Assembly (NCBI GenBank): GCA_014885115.2
Contig: WKLE02001311.1
Coordinates: 2,932-54,606 of the forward strand
Origin: Asterionellopsis glacialis
Taxonomy: Eukaryota; Bacillariophyta; Plagiogrammaphyceae; Rhaphoneidales; Asterionellopsidaceae
Reading direction: 5' to 3'
DNA length: 51,675 bases
Part shown: positions 19,848-31,504 of the stretch, one piece after another
Layout of the letters: each line of letters begins with the position of its first letter
Numbering within the stretch: the first letter of the stretch is position 1
The notes under the pieces: generated by a model
Database searches by the model: none
Seen by the model: the letters and a program-made list of their open reading frames with translations, nothing else
What the model was told of the DNA's origin: nothing
Translations under genes and position numbers: made by a program

Positions 19848-21090
19848 CTAGTAAGGTTCATTTCTTACTTCCCTATTCTTCCCTCTCAAGGCGTGTGAAA
19901 TTCTATAATGCGGTGTATTCGCACAAACTTCATAATGCCAATTACCTTTCGTACAAACTTCACAATACCAATTACCTCTCCTACATGTGCGTACAAATTG
20001 GAATCCATTGCTCATTTCTTCTAAAGTGTCTTTGATGAATTCTGTTTTACAACGAGTTCCTTCAATGGCTCTATAACTTTATTTTTTAACTTCAATGGTT
20101 TCTAGGTAAATTCTGTTACATGGATTATGATTTGATTTACCACCTCGTCCTAAAATAACAATGTTATTATGATCCACCATATCCTTGTGAAATGGAAATG
20201 TACCTTGTTTTTGATTGGGAAAGGATAACATTTGTGAGTTGTTTGATGCTACTGGTGCCGTAGCATTGGGGATTTCATCTTCCTTTTGGTCTTGGAAATG
20301 TGTAGACACTACCGGAGGCAAGTCTAATACAGTCATGACTTCTACTATGCTAGCAGTAAGTCCATCTATATCTTCAGATGAGTGAGTATTACCAGGTTCC
20401 TGGTGATCAATACTTGTACCAGACACAGGATAAAATTCCTTATTATCAAAAATAGTAGTACACGTTTGTTTATCAGAGTGAAGATTGGCAAAATCTTCAT
20501 TGGAAGCTGGTAATGAGATTGACGAGTCACCATCTTGTTGTTCTTCTTCATGTTTGTCATTGGTAATAAGAGCTTGATGGTGATTTTTTGGTTCAACTTG
20601 AGAGAGAGGTGCGTGAAATTTTGCTATCGTGACCGTTGGCTGTGTATCCAAGTGAAGATTGGCACAACCTTCATTGGAAGCTTCAACAGAGGGGGAATAC
20701 TCAACTTATTTGGTATATAATTGAGATTCTCAGACACTACTGTCTGATACTGCACATCTGGTGATAAATTTTGATCTCACCTGTAATTTGAATGTCATCA
20801 GCTGTGTTGCTCGATTGTGCATCTGACGATAATACATCTGCCAGATAAGGTAATGGAGCTGGTAATGGATAAGGAGGATCTTGGAAATCAATCCTCTAGT
20901 CTTTGTTGCCATTGAAGTTCAAAAGTTCATCTTGTATAGATGAATCGTACGATGATAGATTGATTCTTGCAAAAGGCTTGTTGTTCTTGTTCTTTATGTT
21001 CGTCGTTGTTAATCATAGCTTACTGGTGACTTTTCGATTCAATTTGAAAGAGAGGTTCAGATGGTGTTGTTATAGTTGTCTTTCTTTGAC
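19848..21090 (-). pseudogene. Decayed DUF6824-type ('GRGG') gene with internal duplication
   Basis: The minus-strand frame from about 20708 to 20079 encodes a Ser/Asp/Gln-rich region and then VILGRGGKSNHNPCNRIY, the start of the stramenopile GRGG/HPGN domain. A TAA at 20079-20081 interrupts it. In the same frame translation continues with SYRAIEGTRCKTEFIKDTLE, then GNWYCEVC...GNWHYEVC, then RISHALRGK, to a TAG at 19848-19850. That is the second half of the same domain. The GNWYxEVC block is a roughly 30-bp tandem duplication (about 19918-19978) that keeps the frame. No ATG opens the surviving frame. Upstream, 20969-21087 is a diverged copy of 20533-20640 with its own stop. A nonsense codon, a missing start and a broken upstream copy make a pseudogene the best reading. 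Function of the family is unknown to me, perhaps DNA-binding or regulatory. Confidence 0.7.
20533..21087 (-). repeat. Diverged internal duplication within the DUF6824 pseudogene
   Basis: Copy 1 (20533-20640) and copy 2 (about 20969-21087) align at nucleotide level (shared cttgttgttctt, gtttgtc/gttcgtc, ttcaacttgagagagaggt/ttcaatttgaaagagaggt). They also align as protein: APLSQVEPKNHHQALITNDKH against EPLFQIESKSHQ-stop-AMINNDEH. A second, shorter repeat pairs 20481-20511 with 20653-20683 (gtgaagattggca...cttcattggaagct), giving NEDFANLHSDKQ against NEGCANLHLDTQ. Confidence 0.7.
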
Positions 21091-21115
21091 TGTTGATGCA
21101 ATGGGTGAAAAATGA

Positions 21116-21675
21116 ATGCGATAGTGAATAATGAAAGAGAATAAGAAAAAGATTGGTGAATCCATGGTTCTTTCAGTTTATCAACGTGTTTCTGGTACAT
21201 ATTCTACGAAGAAAACTTTTGGTGGCACGAATCAAATTCAGTCACGTCCCGAACAATACCTGAACGCGACGATTGAAGCTGTTCTGCTATCCTATTCTAC
21301 TATCCTACTACAGTACCTAGCAACAATAACAATACCAGAGTACCTAGTCTACTGAATTTCATTTCTGATACTCCTACTAACTTAGAGAGGTACAGTATTA
21401 TTTATTAAAAGGATCTTTTTCGCTCTATCGAAAAAAGATTTGTCAGACACCGGTCTGCCCAAGACTGGGTTTGGACTACGGGAGTGCGCGCGATTCACGC
21501 ATACAGGGATGCATGATCGAGGGGACCAACGAGGAACGAGGAGATCTGCCTGACTCATCGTCTGTCCTTCTCTCTAGCAGAGTGCCTCAAAAAAATTAAA
21601 AACAACTTGTCTTTTGAGGGCGATGTGCAATGTTGGATTCCCTTCGGCTGGCAGTGAAACAATCTGACGAAGACC
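21116..21675. other. Intergenic, upstream of OXA1
   Basis: A 74-codon plus-strand ORF at 21131-21355 has no recognisable motif. CTAG/GTAC-type words occur at about 21285-21400 (ctactacagtacctag, gagtacctagtctac). I see no other structure. Confidence 0.4.
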
Positions 21676-23530
21676 ATGACACTCCTGTTGACAGCGACGA
21701 CTTTGGTCCGTCGAGGTAAAACAAGATGTGTAAGCATCTCTCATCGAAAACGAGCGGAATACGCAATTGTGAGACATTTTAGTCACTCCAAACTTTTTCT
21801 TACGACGGACTTCTCGACAAAAGATGAACAACAAAAACAACGAATGTCAAAACGTTCACAACAAAGTACTAGCATACAACCATTTTCAACATCGACATCA
21901 GCCATAACACCACTATCTCACATGAAGAATCAATTATATCCTTTTACAGCCAATGGGATCGCAACAACACAAACAACACCGATAAGAACAACGAGATCAA
22001 TATCGTCTGTCTCTGAATTGGTTCCAGAATTTGCTCAGCATTGGACGATATGGGGTGGAAGTGGATGGTTACTGAAACACATTCATTGGGGTGGGGTTGT
22101 CCCGTACTGGGCATGTATGTCTATTACCAATGTGATTGTTCGTAGTGCACTTTTCCCACTAGTTATTGAATCAGCTCATACATCAGCACGATTTGCAAAG
22201 GTTGCACCTGAAGTGCAATTTTTAGTATCGATATTTCAAAATGACATCAAACGACAACGAGCAGAGGGTGTTAGTATTACTGAACAACGAATGCTGATTG
22301 GTAAAACTGTCCAAACCCTACGAGGTATTTACAAATTGCATGATATCCATCCCCTTGCTATATTCAAGGCACCACTTATGCAAATTCCAATCTTTTGGTA
22401 CTTTTCAGTGGACATTCGAAAAATTATCAATGGTGGCGATCCCGAATTGGCACAACAACTTACCGAAAGTGGATTTTTGTGGATCACCGATTTGACTGAA
22501 CCAGACCCCTGGTATGGTCTCCCTATTGCAGCAGGTGCATTGTTGTATCTGAATGTCGAACTTGCAATTGGAAAGAAGAGTTTAAGTGGCGAAACAACAT
22601 CAAAATCGAATGTTGCTGTCATGTTGAAGGATTTCTTTCAAAGTACGTATACACGTCTAATTTTTCTTTGTGTTGGTCGTCCTGTTCGTTTCAAATAATG
22701 GATCTTTTGATTCATTTATAACTCACATTCACATGTTGGTTGTTTTTGTGTCCTTGCCTTGTCGCGCGCGCGCGTGTGTGTGTACATATGAATGATATCT
22801 CATTAAACTCCGAAACAATCATAAAGGTTTATCTATCTTTATGCCCTGTTTCATGTCGGCATCGCCTGCTGGAGTTCAAATTTATTTGACAACAAGTTTT
22901 ATCTTTACATTGTTTCAAGGTGCAGCACTTCGTAATGATTCCTTCCGTACCATGGTAGGTCTTGCATCCTTGTCGGCACCCAAACATGATCCAAAGTACG
23001 GGAGTGAATTTATTAAACTCAAGGAATTGGAACAAAAGGCCAAGGAAGAACGTGGCGATGGACCCTTATTGGGGGTAGGTGTGTTGGCCCCTGGGTGGGA
23101 GGGTTCCTTTGCAGGAAAACGTAGGAAAAGTACCATACAAGTCGATCGTGAAAAGATATGGTTAGATCAAGAGCATAGTACTACCATTACCATGGACGCC
23201 ATTAATCCAACTGTGCAGGTAACACCTGCAGATTCACCCAAAGTCTTTGCACCATCACATGAACAACCTCTACAGGACTTTCGTCAAACCAATAATGATA
23301 ATGACACAACGGCAACACCGGCAGTAGTCGAATCACCAACACCATCACCGCATGTAAAATTTATGGAACAGGCACCTGAAGATGCCATGGAAGCTGCTAA
23401 TCGTGGAGAAATGCCACCTTTGATTGTAAATGAAACATCAAAACCACGCAAGAAAGCATCAAATAATTTTAATGCTAAAAAAATTGTTCAAAAGCGAAGA
23501 AAGGGTGGTAAAGGTAATAGAAAAAGGTAA
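21676..23530 (+). CDS. OXA1: Oxa1/YidC-family mitochondrial membrane protein insertase
   Basis: Inserts membrane proteins, probably mitochondrially encoded subunits, into the inner membrane. Two exons, 21676-22642 and 22827-23530, with a 184-nt GT-AG intron, give 556 residues. The first 110 residues are basic and Ser/Thr-rich, fitting a mitochondrial presequence. The core (about 114-400) shows WGGSGWLLKHIHWGGVVPYW, ITNVIVRSALFPLVIESAHT, the amphipathic loop KVAPEVQFLVSIFQND, HPLAIFKAPLMQIPIFWYFS, WITDLTEPDPWYGLPIAAG and, across the junction, a final segment with MSASPAGVQIYLTTSFIFTL. The long hydrophilic tail ends in a strongly basic KRRKGGKGNRKR, like the ribosome-binding tail of Oxa1, favouring Oxa1 over Cox18 or plastid Alb3. 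The tail is longer and more Pro/Thr-rich than usual. Met21676 was chosen as the first ATG of the presequence. Internal Mets before the domain are possible starts. Confidence 0.92.
22763..22790. repeat. Alternating purine-pyrimidine tract in the OXA1 intron
   Basis: Twenty-eight nucleotides of unbroken alternation, (CG)n then (TG)n then TACATATG, lie in the OXA1 intron about 36 nt before the acceptor. Such tracts can adopt Z-DNA. Whether this matters for splicing or transcription is unknown. Confidence 0.8.
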
Positions 23531-24254
23531 AAAGTAATCAAACTAAAACATTCTCTACTAGAGAGAATTTACCCCCTCCCCCCCTTTTTTTAATATCTGT
23601 AAAGGTTCTAAAAGAAACTTTATTTTTCCTTGTCCACTTGAGAGGTGTTTTTTAGGGGAGAGGTTCACTCGCGTACGGCGCACACCAATCTCGGAAAGCG
23701 GCACTTCTTCGCGTTATTAGTAAGTGATAACTTTTTTTAAAAATTAGAATTAGTCGCACAATGAGTAGATTTGAAATCATCGCTTCCACGTGATACCACC
23801 AGAAAGTATTTGGATCGGAAAACCAACCAATTTCTTCCTACTTTGTACATTTAACATTTCCTTCTTGTCAATAAGATTCTTCCTCAATCTTCTCTCTCTG
23901 TGTCTCTGGCAATAAGAGAGAGATCTCTCTAGCTCTACTAGAGTTAGCAGCCACTAGAGTAAGCAAACAGTTGGAATTTTAAGGAGTAGTATTGATTTTG
24001 AGTCTTCTTTTTTCAAAAATGTGTTTTATATCACTTTCTTGTCCTTTTTTTTATTTTTGTTGTTTGTACACGTATGTATACTATTAAAACCTTTGCACAA
24101 GAAGAAATATGTGTTCCATCCTCTTTTTTAAAATATAATATTATAATCATTGCCATTGAAACAAAACAAGACGTCAATCTTTTGGTTTGATGGTTGTTAC
24201 CACCTTGAGCAGCACTAGTATTAATTAGTACTTGCTTACTTACTTACTAACTAA
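23531..24254. other. Convergent intergenic region
   Basis: There is no gene. It contains C/T homopolymer runs near 23572-23592, a CTAG/TCTCT-rich stretch at 23890-23960 (gagagagatctctctagctctactagag) and a tetranucleotide repeat of cttactta/actaactaa type at 24228-24258 next to the stop of the following minus-strand ORF. Confidence 0.45.
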
Positions 24255-24692
24255 CTAGTACCTTGGTGTCATGGATGGAGATGACGACGATATTATTGTC
24301 ATGTTTGATTTGAAATTAGTATTATTATTGTTGTTGTGTATTGTTTGAAGTAGATTACTTCTTTTTCGATAAATGATTCCTAAATTAGTCAAGGCTAACA
24401 GTAGACCCAATAGGACACCCAAAAAAATCATGGTACGACAACATATGGACAATGATGTGGACTCATCATTGTCACCATTATTCATAGTACTAGTATGGAG
24501 ATTCGTATTACGACGAGTATTACTTCTCAAAGGTGGTGGAGGAGGAGGAACAGCCGTACTTTGTGGTACAAGGGGAACGTCTTCTACATCATCATCGTCG
24601 TCGTCGTCGTCGTCATGGTCTTTATCATTCATGAGTTCCACATTACTGTTTTTATTCTTGACAGTAACTAATTCCACAGAGGATACTGTCAT
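24255..24692 (-). CDS. Hypothetical small single-pass membrane protein
   Basis: A 145-residue ORF from the ATG at 24692. I do not recognise it. The order is a polar N-terminus, a run of nine Asp (about 27-35), a Pro run (about 49-54), an Asn/Thr-rich stretch, then one clear transmembrane segment (about 88-109, MIFLGVLLGLLLALTNLGIIY) followed by basic RKR and an Asn/Ser-rich tail. The charge pattern (acidic N side, RKR after the helix) suggests the tail is cytosolic. The composition is very low-complexity, so a chance ORF over microsatellite-like DNA cannot be excluded. The well-formed membrane helix is the main support. Confidence 0.45.
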   Translation of the reverse strand: MTVSSVELVTVKNKNSNVELMNDKDHDDDDDDDDDVEDVPLVPQSTAVPPPPPPLRSNTRRNTNLHTSTMNNGDNDESTSLSICCRTMIFLGVLLGLLLALTNLGIIYRKRSNLLQTIHNNNNNTNFKSNMTIISSSSPSMTPRY

Positions 24693-25021
24693 TTTATTTT
24701 ATTTTTCACTCAAAAAAGCACGAAAAGAAGTCCTCCTTTTTGCTAGCTAGATAAAAATGTCCGTGGTCTTGTTTGTAGTCAAGATGTAAATACCGTATAT
24801 CTATCAAACCTTTTTTTTGAGAATTGTTCAAGTCACCAACAAAACGTCAAAACAACTATAAAGGCATCTATTAATTATCTCATGTCTATGGGTGTGTGTT
24901 AGTGACGGCGTCGGTTCGGTGTGTTCCTTTCCTTTTTGTGTAAAAATAATAATAATGTCTCTCCAATGCCCCCCCCCAAAAAAAAATTTAGAGATAGGGT
25001 TAGCTCTATTTATTATCATCA

Positions 25022-25070
25022 GATAAAGAACTATGGGAGGAAAGATTCTTTCCTCCAATAGTTCTTTATT
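25022..25070. repeat. 23-bp near-perfect hairpin
   Basis: Positions 22-44 of this block (25022-25044) pair with 25048-25070 around a 3-nt loop (att). I count 22 of 23 pairs including one G-T, with a single mismatch (25035 against 25057). Arm sequences begin GATAAAGAACTAT and end ATAGTTCTTTATT, with GAGGAAAG/CTTTCCTC next to the loop. It lies about 320 bp upstream of the PNPase ATG. Confidence 0.85.
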
Positions 25071-25299
25071 AACTTTAACTTTTATGGATAAGATAACCGC
25101 CATATCTCTGAGCATCCCGAAAGTCTCGTTCGACGCGCTCTCCGGAAAAGAAGGGATGCACATGTCAGGGATAAAACGTTCAGGAGCGCAGCACGTCAAG
25201 CATCCCATCCATCAAAAAACTAGGATGCGGACTTTTTTTTTTTGAATTTTAGGCCCACCCGACATAGCTCACGCATCTATCGAACCGTGGCAGCAATCA

Positions 25300-25330
25300 C
25301 CACACACATACACATACACATACACACACC
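25300..25330 (+). repeat. CACATA microsatellite
   Basis: A short run of cacaca/cacata units immediately upstream of the PNPase start, probably in its leader or promoter. Nothing else can be said. Confidence 0.7.
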
Positions 25331-25392
25331 TCTTGTGTTGGAAAAGTAAAAAGTGAAGTCCAGTACGAGTCATTACTTGGAATATCATTATT

Positions 25393-28300
25393 ATGGGTTT
25401 TTTAGTAATACGACGATGGATTGATTCTACTACAAAATCTTCTTCTTGGCGAAGAATGACACAAGAAGAACAGGTATGGCGACAACAACAAGGACAAGGA
25501 CGACACAACATGAGTAGCATTCCATCATTATTGTCATGTGTGGATACCACTACTAGGACTACACCAAAATTACTTCATCATCATTCATCATCATCATCAC
25601 CCTATCATTATTGTGATCGTCATTGTCATTCTATGGTAACCAAGAAAACAATTCGACAATCACAGCAGTGCAAGGGGAATCCATACAGTCATGTTTGTCA
25701 TTTTTCGTCATTATCGTTATCGTCCAAGAATAACAACAACATGAATGATAAATATCAAATTTATTCTGGTCCATCTACAAGGTTTGGTACTGGAATTATA
25801 GCAAATTTAACAAAATCATCCATTGTAGGAACATCAGGTAATACCGTTATTCTTTCTACTGTAGCAACATCAAATCACAACAACAAGAACAATAATAATA
25901 ATACCACCGACAATAATGATGATACATGGGTAAACAAAGAAGAAGAAAATGGACACAGTCCATCATTGTCATCCTTATCTTTTCAAGTAGCCATGAAGAA
26001 TGCCATGAGCAGTAGTAGTACTAGTAGTGGTGGTGGTACTTCATCTTTACTAACTGTCGATTATCGTGAACGACATCATGGTGTAGGACGTATACCACGT
26101 TCCAATGCACATCGACGAGATAATTTATCCATTGGAACAGATTCAGAAATATTAGCAAGTCGTGCTATTGATCGTGCCTTGCGACCCCTTCTTATTTCCA
26201 ATACGAATGATATGGAACAAATTCATGTTTCCTGTAGTGTTCAATCGTATCCAGTATTTGACAAACATAATAATATGACTGCTAAACGTACGAATGGTAG
26301 TAGTGGTGGTGGACATCCAGTAGCCTTGAGTATTAATTCTTGTTCGGCAGCTTTATATCAGGTTGGATTATTGGATCAACCTGTAGGATGTGTACATTTG
26401 TGTCTATTACAAGATGGACAAACTATCGTGATGGATCCTATACCCCATCAAGTGGAAGAAGAATCCTTGTTTGAATTGTTATATGCAGGGACACGTGATG
26501 GACACACTACCATGATGGAATGTTCCAGTAAGGCCACTCGACAAACAAATAATAATAATCAACAATCACAATCCTACCATCAAGAATACAATACTACTAA
26601 TAATGATAGAACTACAACCACAAGCTCCAATCCTGATCCAGGTATTCCTGAAGAAACCTTGATTGAACTTTTACAAATTGCAAATCATGCCATACAACCA
26701 TTGTTGGACATACAATATGAATTAAAACAACAAAAGGACAACAATAACACCATGCCAACAGATAGTGAGTTACGTATATCCATAGGGTTACCACCATTGC
26801 CTTCCGACACTGTCAGTAGTATGGAAAGAGAACAACCTTTTCATAATGATGACAATGAGAATCAATTACATATCATGATTCAACAACAACAACAACAAGA
26901 TACACATACTGCACAAATATTGTATCAAGAAGCATATGATTTTTGTCAAGAACGAATGAAAGAATCTACGTTACGACTTTTTGGATATAATCCTACTACT
27001 ACTTTGGAATGGCATGATGAAAATGATATTGTTTCGATACATGGAGAAGATGGTCCATCATCACCACTCCTCTCCAAATCTATCCGTGGACGACGTGAAC
27101 ATTTAGTATTTTTAGAAATACAACGTTTATTACAAGATGAATTTTATCCTACCACATCTACATTACTCCAAGATTATAAAACATATATACTTTCCAATAC
27201 AAATCTATTGGAACAAATGGCACGACAGATACATGAAGGGTTGTTGCAAGAGGCCATGTATATAACGTGTACTACTACATCATCATCACAATATCCAACA
27301 CGTGGAGATGGTCGTATAGGATGTAAAAGTATACGCCCTGTCATGGTACATGCATGTCCAGCATTACCCAATCATGTGCATGGATCAGCTTTATTTTCAC
27401 GGGGTGAAACACAAGTATTATGTACAACTACATTAGGTGCACCCAAAGATGGTATAAAACTTACAAATCCATATCAAGACATTCATGATCCTCGACAAAT
27501 TGGTAGCATGAATAATGATGCTAATAATACGAATGATCCCTATAGGAATTTACCTGTTGGATCCTTACGATTTACAAGAAATCAAACAGCTCTAGTATCT
27601 GATTTAAATACAAGAAAAGTAAGTCATTACAGTGTATTTGATGGTGCTTTTTTTTGGTTCTGTTTTTTTTGTGGGACAAGAGATTCGAAAAACTTTTTTT
27701 TTATTTAAAAAAAATAAATGTCTACGCTGATACTTGAACTCACATTTTTTTTACTTTTGGTTGTATTTGCATCCTCCATGGTCATGATCCATCATAATGG
27801 TTCATCATTCTTTTTCTTTTAAAGTCAAAAGCTGACAAGGAACTTACAGGAGATAGTGGAACACTGGATGAAGTCAAAAGAGCATTTTTACATTATGATT
27901 TCCCTTCGTATAGTACAGGAGAAGTACCTGGGAGGAAAGGTTCAGCTGCGAATCGTCGTGCTATTGGACATGGTACGTACAATATATATATGTATATAAT
28001 AATATATTGACTGGCTTTGATGGAAGGCCTCTAGAAACGAGACGTTGTTAGTACATGCCAATGCTTATTTTACTTCTCATACTGTTTCTTTTTGCGATTT
28101 ACATCTTGGCTGCTATACTGCATGTACAGGAACATTAGCGGAAAAGGCTATTTTACCTATACTTCCACCACCCAATGCATTTCCATATGCTATTCGAATG
28201 ACATCCGAAGTGACAAGTAGTAACGGTTCATCATCCATGGCTACAGTGTGTGGTACTACCCTATCGCTTTGTGATGCAGGTGTTCCAATTGTTGCACCTG

Positions 28301-29386
28301 TAGCAGGTGTTACAGTTGGTCTTGTCATGAAAGATGATACTGCTAACAACAATAATAGTAATAGTGAAGATCATAAGAATGATGATCATGCATCATCATC
28401 ATCACCACCACCCTATGCTCTTTTATTAGATATTACCGGTACAGAAGATCATTATGGAAAAATGGATTTAAAGGTATGTACACTGCTCTACGTTATGTAC
28501 CGTCGTATTGTTCGCTTCGCTTTGTTTCTGTCAACTTGCCATATCATACTGTCTAACTTCTCAAAATATTGTATTTTCTATCAAAAAGGTTGCTGGTACT
28601 GCTCGTGGTATAACAGCACTACAATTAGATGGTAAAATTCCACTTCCCATGTCAATACTTGAAGAAGCTTTGTTGTATTCACGAGAAGGCCGTTGTCGTA
28701 TTTTAGAGTCAATGGCAAATCAATACAACGCATCTGGTAGTCGTGTAGGTGATGTTGATAGTGTAAGTTACAGCATGGAAGCGCAGCAGCGGCAACAATT
28801 ACGTCCTCGTCCTCAATTAAAGGATACAGCACCACGTGTAGATATTGTACGGTTTGATGCAACACGTAAGAGTCATTTAATTGGACCAGGTGGTGCTGTG
28901 CTACGTCAATTAGAGGAACGATTTGGTGTTTCACTAGATTTGTCACAAGAGGGTGCATGTTTACTCTTTGGTGCAGATGCTAAAATGGTCAAAAAGGCAC
29001 GTGCGGCCATTATGGATTTGGTAGCAGATGTTACGATTGGTGAAGTTTATGAAGGTACTGTTATTGAAGTGAAAGATTTTGGTGCAGTCATTGAACTTTT
29101 AAGAAACAAAGAAGGATTGCTTCACATATCTGAATGGGATGACAAAGACACAGCCTTTCATGTCGGACAAAAAATTGATGTTCTTTGTACAGCTGTGGTA
29201 AGTTTGTGAATGTAACAATCATGTGTAATATACACAGACTGTCTCATCGTTTTGTTTTTGTGGCTTTATGTGGGTCACACGCCTTTCGTTAAATTTTTAT
29301 ATTTCGTTTTCTTACTGTAATAGGATCCTGTCCAAGGTAGTATCAATTTAAGTCGAAGGCAGTTGTTGGAACAAGAGAGAATCTGA
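25393..29386 (+). CDS. pnp: Polyribonucleotide nucleotidyltransferase (PNPase), organellar
   Basis: Phosphorolytic 3'-5' exoribonuclease and RNA polymerase of organelle RNA turnover. Exons 25393-27618, 27825-27972, 28130-28473, 28589-29197 and 29324-29386, all GT-AG with consistent phases, give 1,129 residues against about 700-800 in most relatives. The excess is Asn/Gln/Ser/His-rich inserts in exon 1. First RNase PH domain from about 117: [16 protein letters not shown], then [18 protein letters not shown] (about 220) and [18 protein letters not shown]. Second RNase PH domain from about 636: [14 protein letters not shown] and [20 protein letters not shown]. The active-site segment [15 protein letters not shown], read across the exon 3/4 junction, keeps the two Asp spaced by six expected for metal binding. 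KH domain about 990-1050 ([16 protein letters not shown]). S1 domain about 1056-1128, ending just after [11 protein letters not shown]. The N-terminus is basic ([11 protein letters not shown]) and fits an organellar presequence. Mitochondrion against plastid is unresolved. Confidence 0.95.
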
Positions 29387-31504
29387 ATACAATTTATAAT
29401 TCCTTGGAACAATTGCTTGATTTGATATTATATACTTACTTTATGATTAGCAGTTTGGAGCGTCAGCCCCGCATAGAAATATGTACGAAGTCCTACAAAG
29501 TTATTTTAAAAGTGATAAGATGGTCGTCTAAAAGGAAGTTTCTTCCACTGATTACATTCTTTCTTGCCAGTATGATAAAAATGTGACTTGGTGGGATAAT
29601 TTCGATGGGAGTGACTCTAGATTCTGGAACAAACGAACATGGACGGACTGGTGGGTAAGCGTAGTCCGCCGTTCCAACATCAGTCTGTTCTACTGTGCCA
29701 GACCGATGTACGAGATAGGGGGATGCTGTATGTAAAATAATGATAAAATCCAAATTATTAAATAATAAGATGTATGTCTTTACGTAGGATCCTCTTATGA
29801 CATACAAGATACATCAATAAACTCAGTTTAAACATTTGGGTTTTGCTTCATAATGTCTTGGGCTTCATTTTGTGAATAGGAGAGCATCAGAGAGAAGAAT
29901 GTCATAGTGTGACACTCTTAAATAAATCCGTAAATAACTCATCAGAAAGCCTGTCAGAAGAACTTCAAAGTTCAAGAAGAAGGTTCGCATAATTGGCGTT
30001 TACGGTAAATCAATCATCGATAGAACTTCAACATAATATCTGTATTGACACCATTCTTATTTATAGAATGAATTTATTATGGAGAAATAGTTCCGAATTC
30101 TTGCAGAAACCAAGATCTAACACGAACATATTATATATACGACTACAGTAACTAGAAATTTATAGTGATTTTATATATCTAAAAAATAGATGATAAAACC
30201 GGGAGAACTTTAATAATGAAACTAATTGTGTCTGCTCGTTCTGATCGTGAATGCACTAATCGTAAATAAACAATATAATAATTCTAATGGTCAGAAAGAA
30301 GCATTCTCTTTCTGCCATTCCTTAATGCATTGATGCATTCACTCCCTATAGTGGTTGTCATAATTTTTACTAATGGTTTTCAAACAACGATAGTCGTGCA
30401 CTTTTGATGGCGTAATGTTCATACATGTTCGTAACAATTCGTGCCCTAAAGATTTTCTAATCGTTAAACCAATCAAGGAGAATGACTAAAGACAACATGA
30501 AGAATATAAACTGAAAAGTACATGCTCTGGTATAAGTATTTAAACGAATATCAGACGTTACAAACATACCAGTATCATTTTTTAAGAATTACGAGACGCT
30601 TCGCTTGTGTTCTAGCGAATTTTGTGTATCAAAAAAAGTAATTTCACATTGGTTCTCAAAAGTGCGTACGAATTTTTGGTTGAACCATTCATCCTTTTGA
30701 TTCCCGGTTACTTCTTCCGACTACAAGGTAGATTAAGTCTTACTATTCAGAACATAATAGACAATCGCAACTACTAGTACTGTACATTAGATTTCGCACA
30801 AAAGAATTACCTGGTACATATTAAACGGGCATGGTTGAACACATCTGTCCATAAATGCTCCTTCACTTATGATTTTAGCGTAGAAATATAGACTTGATGT
30901 TACCGGTATTGCCCTTACTCAATAATACCTGTACAGAAAACCCCTACTGGTACCGTGTATGTACTTGGTATACGAATATGCCATGTTACTATTATGCAAA
31001 TTTAGTAGTGATATTACAGTAGTATTGAATTACTGTAGAAAGCAACGTTAGACAGAATGGATTAACACCGAACAAAAAGTCATGTTTTTTCCGTCTTGCG
31101 CAAAAAAGTATTGCATTTACTTGCGATATTTACAGTAGTAGCGTGAACAATTTGTGTGAGCTTGGAGTGAGTCTTCACCAGTCTTCAACGGCACAACCAG
31201 GGCTTGCAGATTTTTTTCTTCCGAAACACCGAACCGATCAAAGAGGTGAAAGCACGTAAAAAATTAGAATACCCCCAACCACAAACGACGAGAGAGAAGC
31301 GAACTTTCTTAATAGAACACGTTTTGTCACGTGGTCTAATCATTGAAGCCATCATTGAACGACACTTTCTGTCATTTTAGATCAAAAAGAAATAAAATCT
31401 CGAAACAAATCTCATTTAATTGCCTTTCCATTCGAATCGAAGCTTACTAAAGAGATAGAATCCAAGTTCAGCTCTCATTCTACTTGGTCTAAAGATCAGG
31501 CAAC
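29387..31504. other. 2.1-kb gene-free intergenic region
   Basis: No coding region, tRNA or rRNA that I can recognise. It is AT-rich with scattered GTAC-type words around 30790-30980 (cctggtac, accggta, tactggtaccg, cttggtata). The last 300 bp presumably carry the promoter and leader of the cyclase gene. Confidence 0.45.

Larger units (their letters stand above)
24693..25392. other. Divergent intergenic region upstream of PNPase
   Basis: It contains a strong hairpin (25022-25070) and a CA/CACATA microsatellite (about 25300-25330), the latter probably in the PNPase leader. Homopolymer runs lie at 24969-24987 and 25230-25243. A minus-strand ORF at 24828-25208 crosses the hairpin and has no recognisable domain. 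Confidence 0.45.

Noticed and set aside
12698..23530. A functional cluster of mitochondrial genes
   Set aside because: Transhydrogenase, the HIBCH-type enzyme and OXA1 are on both strands, separated by unrelated genes and a pseudogene, and the HIBCH-type protein ends in a peroxisomal signal. Neighbourhood looks accidental.
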